Assembly: GCA_032164295.1 (NCBI GenBank)
Contig: JAJHTX010000003.1
Coordinates: 1,116,001-1,180,000, forward strand
Origin: Inonotus obliquus
Lineage: Eukaryota > Basidiomycota > Agaricomycetes > Hymenochaetales > Hymenochaetaceae
Direction: 5' to 3'
DNA: 64,000 bases
Positions 24,112 to 33,681 of this stretch are shown here, piece after piece; within the stretch, counting starts at the first letter, position 1; every line of letters starts with the position of its first letter. Under the pieces are notes generated by a model. That model searched no databases and had not been told where the DNA came from. It saw only the letters and a program-made list of their open reading frames with translations. The position numbers and the translations under genes were made by a program.

Positions 24112-26072
24112 CTAATCGTCGTCTAACTCGGCGAAATGCTTGGCGGGGAAGATTGCAGGTATCAGCTTTTCGTACACCTCTCTATGCCTCTCATCCGGTA
24201 TCACAAATATAATTCGCTGCAACCGAAGAGTTCCATTAAACCGTTCCATATCAAGGAAGCGGCGTGTTTCCTCGAGCGCGAATCGCGTAGCATAGTCAAT
24301 CGGAAATTCACCCTCAGCCGTCGATATCGGAGTGAAGGCAATACTCTGGAGTGACCTCGAGTTCGCTATTTCCAGACTGCGCTTGTAGCACGATTTGAGT
24401 GTTGAAGGATTTGAGCTGGGCGAAGTACGTTCTTGGTTGTCGAATATGAAACCCGGACCACGGGCATGGAGAACATATCTTGCTGCGAGATTGTAGCCAC
24501 TGGTCGCCTTCACGTCGCCAAGGTCAAGCATGGTAGCGAATCCACGACTCCGAAACTCCTCCCGGAACTGCTGTCCAGCAGCTTGGTGTATTATAGTGCT
24601 GAAACTACCGTCCCTAGCCCGCGATGGGTCACGTCTGTTCGCATCTGGCTCGTAGACGAGAGCGTCGACGGCTAGGTTCAATATATCGCCTTGGTACAAT
24701 GAAACCCGATCGAGGTATACGTATTCGTGTGGACGCAGTCTTTCTGCCTTTGGAAGAATCGGAAGGTAGCCGCTCTTGTATAGATCGTTTAGTGTTGATA
24801 TTTCCCTTAAATCAACAGCGTGCATCATCACGGAGGAAGGAAGTCCATTATCTGAGTCCTTAGAGGTGGCATCATGGTTTATCGTGGTAGGAGGATTTGG
24901 CCCATCTGGTACCGCGGACACACCCTGTCGCAGTTGGACAAAATTCTCCCAATCCTCACGTATCGGCGGAAGATAAAGACTCTGTAAAATATCTTGCATC
25001 GTTGGTCGCACCAGATGATCGAGAGTCCAGCAGTAATTAATGACGTTCCAGATGAGGGTCCAATTCACTTCTGGACCCGGCCATACACCCGGGTCGAAAG
25101 TTGCAGGAAGACGTGGCAGCTCTTTTCTAAATATCGCGTGTACCACTTGAGCGTCATTTGCGTAGCTCGCATAAGGGCGTTCTCGTGCGAGTATTTCCTA
25201 ATATGTGCAATGATCCGTGAATTGTGTCGGGTTTGCAACAAGCACGACTTCAGATTACTTACATAAATAACCATTCCGAATGACCATACATCTGACTTTT
25301 GAGAGTTCTTCTGGTCAGAAGTAACGAGTTCATAAGCCAAATACCTAGTTGTCCCTTTAATGTTGGACGTCATGACCCCTAATGACTGGCTGGGCAAAAG
25401 CATGCGGGAAAAACCAAAGTCACAGATCACAGGTATTCCCACGTCGGTGACAAGTATATTTTCCTGCAAGGCTGTCAAAAACATAGTGGGCCTTGCATAT
25501 GCACCGTCACTCACAGGCTTCATATCAGAATGAATAACGCCTTGTTCATGTAGGTAATTAAGACCATCGGCTGTGCCTAGGGTCTAAAGCAAGTGAGCAA
25601 AATGGTAAAAGTGACACGGAAAGTTCACATACCAGCTTAAGCACGTCACATTTCGTGCTGTTCTTCAAGTAGTTGTTGAGCGAACCGTTGCTCATCCACA
25701 GGGAAACAAACATAGGGAACCCGTCCCTGCTGTCGAAGGCGAAACCCAGCAGTTCGAGTATATTCGGGTGCCTCAATTTCGACCATACGTATATCTCCTT
25801 CTCAAAAAGCTACAAATAGCTCAATCACAGAGACACGGGCGGAGGATATGTGGAACACTCACTGATGCTATGTTCTCTTTTAAGCCTACCCGGAGCCGCT
25901 TGACAGCAACAGGAATAGCTCGATTGTCATGAGACGTAATATATCCCTGACGGACATCTCCAAAAGAGCCTACACCATGGACTCTAGTATCTTCAAAGGA
26001 GACCTCGTTCGTTATGTTGAGATACTCGAGCCTTGCCAGGATATTTGGATGGACACTTTGAAGGCGATCCAT
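24112..26072 (-). CDS. protein kinase fused to a C-terminal macro domain (five exons, 5' end uncertain)
   Basis: Exons are 25863-26072 (start minimal), 25633-25809, 25515-25583, 25263-25463 and 24112-25197, all in phase, giving at least 580 aa. Kinase part: glycine loop HGVGSFGDVRQG, VAVKRLR lysine, a Glu-containing helix (EKEIYVWSKLRHPNI), catalytic loop HSDMKPEN (HRD reads HSD, with the Asp kept), CDFGFSR, GTTRYLAYE in place of APE, and KSDVWSFGMVIY. It should be active and is of the tyrosine-kinase-like type abundant in mushrooms. The last exon closes the kinase (LVRPTMQDIL) and, after a linker, adds a macro domain: LYQGDILNLAVDALVYEPDA, IIHQAAGQQF, GDVKATSGYNLAARYVLHAR and IAFTPISTAEGEFPIDYA. 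Macro domains bind or remove ADP-ribose. The NAAN-type motif and the glycine loop are altered here, so catalysis is uncertain. ATG 26072 is the first in frame; the frame is open upstream to 26315 without an ATG, so an upstream exon is likely. Confidence 0.85.
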
Positions 26073-27336
26073 ACAAGAAGAGATGTCGAAAGAGATGTCT
26101 AGTGGTGGACTATTGAGGAGACGGAGAGGTGAAGGAAAGCGATGAACAGATGAGCAGCATTTGTATCCTTCATCTGTGTAGGGACAAAAGGCCACAAAAT
26201 TGGCAAGGGTATCATTGTAGCAGTTGCCCCTGAGGTTCGCTCGATAGGGCCAATGCAAAAGCAAGGTTGAGAGGTGATTCTGATTTTGAAAATCAATTAC
26301 GTGAAGGTACACGTTTCAGATGTACTGAAAGCGCCGAAGACCCAAACATAAAGGACCGCAGACGGCTGCTAGCCGATGAAAATTCTGTCTGTGCCTCCGA
26401 AGTTGTGACTGTTGTAGAGCAAGTGTACGTACTGGAAAGTGCACAGCGAGATATTCCAAGAACCAAGAGGACGAGATGGAGAGGGTGGGTGGTTATTGAT
26501 AGCACAAAGGGATCAGAAGCAATGCCGTAAGTAATGCAACGGGTTGACAGCCGGCGTACCCAGCTTCGTTACGATACTCACGACGCTTGCGTATCGCGGA
26601 TGGAGAACAACGGCGAGCAGCGATACCATCAAAGCTTCCGCAGAACGCATATTCCAGATACAATACAGCGATCTGCTATCCATCCACATGCAGATACAAC
26701 AGAAAATATCCGCGTGTGTCTTATGCCGCTGCTTGAAGAGCGCCGCTCTGTCATTTCCTCCACCTTAACCTCCGCATCGAAATAACCTCCCAATGGTGAC
26801 GTTTTCGGATTGTGTAGTTGTTCTAAGGCCTATTTCGCTGTCCCTTTTGTTGAGGTTCCTCATTATTCCTCTTTCAAATGTCGAAATTGGTGCGGGTGGT
26901 GCGAAGAACAGAAAGAGTGTGCTTAGCCAGAAAAATGTGATATTACATAAGCGCCTCCGGCTTTCCCGATTCCTCCCCTTCCTTCCAACCTTCCAAGGCG
27001 CTATCATTGTACGAGTGTAGTGTATGCGCAGGAATATTGTAGCATTGTTCACCATTGAAAACTAGAGATGGAGAACGCTGTGTATTAAAATCTGGAAGCT
27101 CAGGACCGGGTGAGAGGTTTTGTGCGTGCAGTCTCAAAGGACCTTAAGGTAAGCCTAAAAACTGAATATATACTTCCTGAAACACCATTCCTGTCGCAAA
27201 CCAGCTTGGTTGGATAAACCAATGTTCCTAAATCGCAGTATTGCGCATAGAGGGTGGGACAGCGAAATAAGCTGTACTAGAAATCGTTACATTCTGCAGA
27301 GTGCTTAGTACATTCCAAACAGTAATCACCCGTAAC
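26073..27336. other. 5' region of the kinase-macro gene, possible unmapped exons
   Basis: The kinase frame stays open upstream to about 26315 with protein-like sequence (PPLDISFDISSCMDRL lies just before and across the chosen ATG). The true N-terminus therefore probably comes from exons here. A minus-strand piece at about 26,590-26,700 (ending AVVLHPRYASV before a gtgagt donor) is a candidate but I could not join it. The rest shows only short frames. Confidence 0.35.
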
Positions 27337-28067
27337 TCATTTTCTCGGTAAGTCTTGTACTCTTGAGGTGATGGAATGCGCATGCCCATCTCCTAGTGTC
27401 GTATATGTTTCTTGGCGCAAGTTACAAGTACCGACCGCCTTTTCACTCAGAAATAGCTCTTTTATAATATTTTCCCACACTAGTTTGACTAATGAATCCC
27501 TTAACCCAGAGCTTCCGCTTGACTCGACCACAACCAGCTTCCCTGCCTTAGGTACCTACACTACGGTATGTATGTGTTATCATGGGACTGTCTCTGTAAT
27601 ATTCATGTGGTCGAAACTCTAGAATTCGAGAGAGCACTCATGACCGTTGCAAGTGCGTCAGCTTTTCGGATAATATTTGCTTGAATTCTTGATTGTAGAA
27701 GTATGGCCTGAAAGAAGCACTAGTGCACAAACTTTCGTATATCAGGGGCAAACTCTCTGTGGATGTCCAAATTCCATCATCCGCGCATCTAGCGATATTG
27801 GAATACTGATAACGGCGAGCTTGTCTTGCCCTTTCTCGCCAATACATAGAGCACGTTTTCGCAATACCATTCTCTCCCAGCGGACGGTGTGTCGCTTCCG
27901 GATACAAGCATGACACTGACATACTCCACGCTCGAGATGTTGACCGTGGTGAGCTCGTCTCCCGGCTGCATGAGGGTGAAGGCAGTGCACTCGCGTTGTC
28001 GTGAAATGGGTGGCGCGTCTTCTCGTTCTGATGTCAAGACAATCTCGCTCTGGGATACTTGCAGCAT
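27337..28067 (-). CDS. cryptic multi-exon candidate, unrecognised
   Basis: Three protein-like frames lie in order on the minus strand: 27789-28067 (ATG start, 92 codons, containing TLMQPGDELTTVNISS and YCENVLYVLARKG), 27638-27780 (containing PLIYESLCTSASFRPYF and EFKQILSEKL) and 27337-27531 (containing GLRDSLVKLVWENIIKEL). Each is richer in ordinary protein composition than the shadows around it, but I could not find splice sites that join them in phase. They may be one gene, a decayed gene or chance. No family was recognised. Confidence 0.3.
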
Positions 28068-28870
28068 CTAGCATGTATCAGGTCCTTGTACGGAGCACAT
28101 GGTGCGCATTATATCAGTAGAGTTTTCGTCTAGCTGTAGGCTCATGGTTTCTGGAATACCAACCTGGCTGGCGAGATTGTACCGGACTCGCTCCAAGATT
28201 AAATGAGTATTCTATCTTGTTGGTGAACGTATCATGGATTATGGAGTTATTAACAACACGCATATGGACTCACACGGACAGTGGAGGGAAAAGAACACAA
28301 CATTGATACCTCGTTGGTATTGACCTCGTCTACCACTCAATGCGTCTCTTATTGATCATTGGAAGTATACCTTTGGCCATACCGTATTTACCCTCCGTTG
28401 TAGTTGCGCTCTTGCGCTCCCTCCCCGAAAATCGACTTTGATGATAGTTGTTTCTACAGTTCACGGCTATTCCGAATCGATAAACTAGTGTGTTAATGGA
28501 CGAGCTTAGCTTTTTCCGTGATGAGGTGGGTATTTCGCGTTATCGTCACTCCTTCGAGAATACTATGTCACTTTCGCTTGTTCTTGCAAGGTTGACTCCC
28601 GGCGGTATCAATCTCTGAAGCGTAGTGGTGAATTGCATGTAAGCTCTATCGCCGGTCGCTATCTGTGTTTCACTCCCAAACAACTACCATTCAATCTGAA
28701 TCTTATTCATGTCTGTCGGACTTTACAACGCAGGCATATAATCATTTAATTCTCAAATTGGAAGGAGATTCGTTGCCTCCCTCAATGACCTGAGAGGTGA
28801 CTTTGGTCAGTTCTCGATTATGGAAGGAAATATGAACGTTTTACTCACATTGACGAACAGTTTCTGTGAC
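28068..28870. other. intergenic, nothing seen
   Basis: Only short frames are present. A short ATG frame at about 28,146-28,092 on the minus strand could be an extra 5' exon of the preceding candidate through a 24 nt intron (28068-28091), but this is weak. Confidence 0.35.
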
Positions 28871-29238
28871 TTAGACGAAGTACTTGTTCACATCGACTGT
28901 AGAATTGTTCGTGAAGTTCTGACTAGAAACTCGATGAGCATACTGCACTCTAGTATAGCTGCAATATAGTGAGTGCACTTACGTCGCCGTCTTCTCATCA
29001 CGTCCACGACCATACGTGAAGAAGTAAGAGAAGTTTATGGTAAACTGGAGGCGAATGATCTGGTTAGGACGGAGAATCTGTGCCAATCAAAGAGTCGTCT
29101 GAACATGAAAGCACTTGAAGGAGGGATAGGATTGTTGCACACCAGAGGTCCAATCGATGTTCCATTCGGCTCCGTGAAGCTGATGGTCGCAATCTCGGTA
29201 CCAGTATTGGTGAAGTCAACGTTCACTTTGTCGGACAT
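28871..29238 (-). CDS. 80-residue protein resembling the C-terminal domain of the nearby VWA protein
   Basis: Three exons, 29143-29238, 28983-29077 and 28871-28922, with canonical introns of 65 and 60 nt, give a phase-consistent 80 aa protein. It starts MSDKVNVDFTNTGTEIATIS, continues PLILRPNQIIRLQFTINFSY and FFTYGRGRDEKTAT, and ends VDVNKYFV. The alternation of hydrophobic residues suggests a small beta-sandwich. The same pattern (VKVQIKNTGTKIIELQL, then LRINVPINFVLIRGGH) ends the VWA protein 4.4 kb to the right. It has no signal peptide. The function is unknown; the shared domain suggests a common binding role. Confidence 0.6.
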
Positions 29239-30435
29239 CGTTGGCAGTAAAGTATAGCAAAAGATAGCTTTGAGAGGCAAGTAAGTTTGGAGTATGTGCT
29301 ATCTTCACTGAAGGACTTGTGGTATTTATACCATTGCGAGCCCGTTATGATAACTGTATGTACTAGTCACGCCATTGAAGGTCACAACTTTTACTGGATA
29401 ATGAAGCGGAGCTACCTCTCAATTCATCGAGAGCTGGGTCTCCTATAGCAGTTAGTCTGAAAGAGCACGATGGAATGGAAGTATGCACCTATACTGTTTC
29501 ACTCGGCGGGCGCTTGCGGAAAGGCCCCGTTGAATTGATCTAGACAAAGAATACGTTCTAGTTGAATGATGTGTTACAACGTCAGAACTTCGGTGAATCG
29601 GTAGTGAACCCTGACCGTGCACTTTGTCTGGCTAGAGACTTTGATAAAGGGCATTATTAGGATCCAAAAGACGTTATCGAGAAGTCGTGATGTTCCCTTC
29701 TCCTAGCACAGGGACAGCACACCTTACGGCGCTTACTCAACGATAACGATATCATATCAAAATGGATCAAGAGGCATAGTGCTTCCCGCTACCACGATCC
29801 GAATTGCAATGTGCTGCGAGTGAGTGTTAAAGAAACGAACCCCCAAGCTACCACAATAGTACAATCTTAGATCAAGTCATGAGGATCCGAGTTGAAATCT
29901 TCCTAGCCACAACATAAGCTTGTATAACCCACAGACAAATAACTAACCACCATCTACAATAGCGAAACAGTGAGTAAAAGTTGGGCTGGCAGGCACCCTG
30001 TCAGTGATATATCTCTTTGTGCAAGGGGAACCCGTTCATGACAGTATACTCAACATCGAACACTGTAACCATCATCCTCCAGACCTTCCTTGGTCATCAT
30101 TGACACTTTAAAAGGTCTTAGAGCCTGCCTAATCGAAAGGTACAGGAATACCGGACGTCTCGAGTATTGCCAACCCGGAATTGTGGTTTGAGCAAGTTTG
30201 AATTTGTCATATTCGCAATTTGGTATCCGGTATGGAAGTATGCACGAGGCAAAGCCAAAGTTATGGAGACGCTCAAAACACGGTCATCATTTACGTATGA
30301 CAGACCCAGAATCCTCTCAGTTTACTATGGCTTTTCGTATCGTTACGACTAGTAGAACCATGCAGTACTAACATTCCATTCAACTTTGATGAACTTCCAG
30401 TTCAAAATCGGAAAGAAGAGCAGATAAAAATGGAA
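29239..30435. other. intergenic, nothing seen
   Basis: Both strands show only short frames without motifs. This includes the promoter side of the 80 aa gene. Confidence 0.45.
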
Positions 30436-31540
30436 CCCAGTTGGGTCAGATTGTCTTCTTCATTATATCGAGATTTGTCAAGGTCTGCAAAGTCTCTCGT
30501 GCCTGTTCCTTGGTTTGCAGATAGTTCACTGCGACCCTAATTCCGAGCGTTTAATTGTACAGCTCAGAGCGCTTGTTACAGTATTTGAACGTTAGGAAGT
30601 AGAATGCATGATAGTGGTAACCGAACAAGGCGGAATCAATTACTGCAAAGAATTCGGCGTAGCTTACACTTGGATGAAAGGGGGGTCTGATCTTCACATG
30701 AGCATGCGGCTTTGACGGTTTTGAGTCCGCAGTTTTGATTTCGCCTAATATGCCAGACTATCCTAAATAGCGGCTTCACCTTAATCAAATCCCCCCCCCC
30801 TCCCCGCGTATCACGGTATCTTTGGCATATGTCCGTGCACAGGTGCACCTGCATCGTATACAGTTATAGCAGGGTGCCTATGCCCATTGTTTTCTACGTC
30901 TGTCCCTGTAAGAGGTCCCTTTGCGATGTGCGTGGGATTGTGAGTTTACCGGCCAAGTTGATGATGTTCAGTCGCATAGAGTTCATCAGCCGCCATAGAA
31001 CAAGGGCAGCTGCATTCTGAGAAACTTATCATGAGCTAACTCTATCCACCTACCAGCACACAACTGACTTCTTCCTCGGAACACGAACGTACATCACAGT
31101 CTTCCATGCATGAATGATAAGCGCCTTGATCCTCAATAAAGTGATATCTTCCGATAGCGCGGAGTGCGGACCAATGAGCCTTGAATTAATCTTATTTTGG
31201 TGCAATAAGCAAGTCATACAGAAACTGTGATCTGAGTCCTCGTCAAGCAGCATCTATCTGACTGAATTATTCTGCTGTGCACTCTTTCCCAAGCGAGGGT
31301 ACAGTAGGATAAACTTCCTGAATAATACAGCAAGTCACAATCGAGATGTAGAAACTCAGAGTATCACCTTGGCGCATTTCATTTGGACGGAATAGGTACC
31401 TCAAAGCTTTGTCTCCGAGCGAGGGTAAATTTCCGCCTTTAGGCTTTCATCCATGCCATCACGCTGGCGAGTCTCACAATCTGTCTTTCTAACCAATGCC
31501 TTTGGTAGCCGATTCCAATATGTCGTGCACCATTTGAGTT
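30436..31540 (-). CDS. cryptic multi-exon candidate with possible very short introns
   Basis: Protein-like pieces occur in order on the minus strand: near 31,190-31,045 (HWSALRAIGRYHFIEDQGAY, then MEDCDVRSCSEEEVSCVL before gtaggt), then NAAALVLWRLMNSMRLNIIN with a gtaaac donor near 30,947, and at the 3' end SALFGYHYHAFYFLTFKYC joined through a 24 nt gt/ag interval (30537-30560) to VAVNYLQTKEQARETL and a stop at about 30,453. The central joins, across a C/G homopolymer at about 30,790-30,800, remain unresolved. It may be a real gene, or a decayed one. No family was recognised. Confidence 0.3.
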
Positions 31541-31646
31541 CCTCGCACTCGTTTATTGCAATACTGCATTTTGTTAATCTCTCATTTAATAATCAATAAC
31601 AATTGAAGCATAACGTTCGAGCAGTTCCACACTCGCATGGCATATG

Positions 31647-33137
31647 TTATGAACGCGCGTCGTTCTCCTAAGAATCAGCAGTATGAACATCTCGCACATA
31701 CAAAGCAAGTGCTTCCAGCACAACCCGTCGTGTCTATCCAATAGCTTAACACATCTCACATGTAGAAAGGGTACAAGGCATACCTGCTCAAGACTTATCG
31801 GCTTCTCCCCAACTCCGACGTTTGGGGTGAATGGCCCATTCGAACTCGAGACTGGAGCATTCGCTATCGCGTTGTTTGTGATTTTGCGTATTTCGGCCCG
31901 TGTGGCTTCAGCTGTAGGGTATGCAATTATAGAACCTTCCGGTTGCATGCTAGGATTTTTCTGGTTTTCCTGGAGCTTCTGCTCTGCTGCATACGACTCT
32001 GATACTGGCGCATTCGCTGTTGCGTCGTTGATACCTTCGCTTATTTCGGTCCGTGTGGCTTCAGCTGTAGGGTATGCAATTATAGAACCTTCCGGTTGCA
32101 TGCTGAGATTTTTCTGGTTTTCCTGGAGCTTTTTCTCTGCCACATCCGAATTTGAGACTGGCGCATTCGCCGCTGCGTCGATCAGTATTTCTCGCACTTT
32201 CTCCTTCCTGGACTCGATGTTATTGCTACTGTTATCTGCTGTGTGTCCAAAGGCATATTCAGAAGCTATTGTTGACTTTCGGAGCACCGAGGAAGAATAT
32301 CGAATACATACCAGACCGATACATAGTAAAAGCATTGAAGGGGAGTAAGCCTCGCAAGTATTCACCAACTCTCTGGATACCTACCGTGCGAGCGTTAGTA
32401 GCCTTGAAGGTAAGCAACTGAAATGATACTGACCACTCTTGTCCACGAGAATAGTGAGCGTAAACATTGCTATGAATACTAGCGCGATGACTCGGGTGAG
32501 CGCTGCTATGCCTTATTTCCTATTCAGTATGATTCATAAGCTTCATTCAGAGATTTACGTACCAGATACTGCGACAAAAATAAGACCGTGGAGCCCCGTG
32601 GATGATTACAATAAGCTTTCCATGGGTATAAGGAATCGACGGGACTTACAGAATTGACTGATTGCAAAAATGAAAGTGGCACAAGAGGCGACCAACCACG
32701 TCTCGATGGTTCTAGCCCCGACTTTTACGTGTGTCGGAATTATGCCTCGCTTATAGGCTGTTACGACAGTAAGGATGAAGGCAACGATGGTGCCGAGGGA
32801 CACGAGCATGGCTTCTAGTACAACAGGGTGGATGATATGGACAATCATTAATTAATATCAGAAGGAAGACACGTTGCTCACCAGCGAGAACGGGCCTTGA
32901 GTCACTTGTTACGTTTAGATGAAATAGAGCCTGTGGCAAGAATAGCAGTGCAATCGAGCACGGTAGCAGCAACTTGGACTCGAAGATGAATAACTTGGAA
33001 TGCGATGTGGTCAAGAGCTTATTGTGGGCAACCACTGCGAAGGTTCTGAAAAGTGACCAAAGAAAGTGGCTTAACCTGGAGGGAGTTAAATGAACATCCG
33101 ATTCACGGATAAACAAAGTTTGGCGGCAGCGATTCAT
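31647..33137 (-). CDS. four-helix membrane protein with tandem-repeat cytosolic tail (eight exons)
   Basis: Exons are 33076-33137, 32882-33045, 32650-32814, 32563-32568, 32434-32511, 32312-32380, 31784-32265 and 31647-31667, every junction in phase, giving 348 aa. Four hydrophobic segments follow one another: LLLPCSIALLFLPQALF, AMLVSLGTIVAFILTVV, TWLVASCATFIFAISQF and VIALVFIAMFTLTILV. A short loop and a hydrophilic tail follow, with about 2.3 copies of a 51-residue unit (SMQPEGSIIAYPTAEATR, ANAPVS, AEQKLQENQKN). Intron 1 is only 30 nt and exon 4 is a 6 nt microexon (TATCTG) that keeps the frame between helices 3 and 4. The last exon is less certain; without that splice the frame runs on to a stop at 31586. 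I do not recognise the family. The layout recalls fungal multi-helix DUF proteins. The role is unknown. Confidence 0.6.
31840..32190. repeat. 153 bp tandem repeat inside the membrane-protein tail
   Basis: The string tgtggcttcagctgtagggt occurs at 31901 and again at 32054, a period of 153 bases (51 codons), with a third partial unit beyond. The units are nearly identical at DNA level, so the duplication is recent or kept uniform. It lies wholly in exon 7 of the membrane-protein gene and preserves the frame. Confidence 0.8.
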
Positions 33138-33681
33138 TGGACGTCTGGGGACGGCGCCAGTCAGGCTAAGCGTTTCTCTAGTAATGGAAATTGCGGGATC
33201 TAACACAACAGAGATCGGGAAAATTTACTATTCAATCGCAAGAGAGCGCTCGACGATTACGAGCTGTGGGAAATTTGAGGCTAGTGGATGTTTGGTGGGT
33301 GGTGAGGAGACCGATTCTCTCGGACAATACCGGAATTCCGTGTGTCATTACCATATAAGGTGCATCTGACCTTTCCTGCGATTGTAGAAGAATAGTTATT
33401 TTTAGTCACTAACGGACTTGTGCCGTCGTGGTAGAAGTTCTAGGAGGAAAACGATACTATGGCCAGACTCACACAAAAGGAATAGTCGATAAGTGTCATC
33501 CATTCATCGTACAGCACAACTAGCATTCGTCATAGCTTTCTGTGAGACAAAAGAATCTGCGCCATGTACTACTGCAATGAATCAAAGAAAGTCACAGCTT
33601 CAGGAGGATGATTCGTAGATTTGGCCCACATCAAGAACACTGTCACTGCTGCTGAACATCATGCTGCGAATGTTCGAATAG
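33138..33681. other. intergenic between two minus-strand genes, nothing seen
   Basis: This stretch holds the promoter of the membrane-protein gene and the 3' end of the VWA gene. Only short frames are present. An upstream exon of the membrane protein is possible, since open sequence continues before its ATG. Confidence 0.4.

Noticed and set aside
26073..26312. Kinase start at 26312
   Set aside because: That codon is GTG, and a TGA lies two codons upstream in frame. There is no ATG before 26072, so either 26072 or an unmapped exon gives the start.
31683..32348. 221-codon plus-strand frame
   Set aside because: It is antisense to the repeat-bearing exon of the membrane-protein gene; the tandem repeat keeps both strands open.
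32151..32421. Direct repeats in the tail considered as a CRISPR-like or centromeric array
   Set aside because: The repeats are contiguous, in frame and coding, without spacers.
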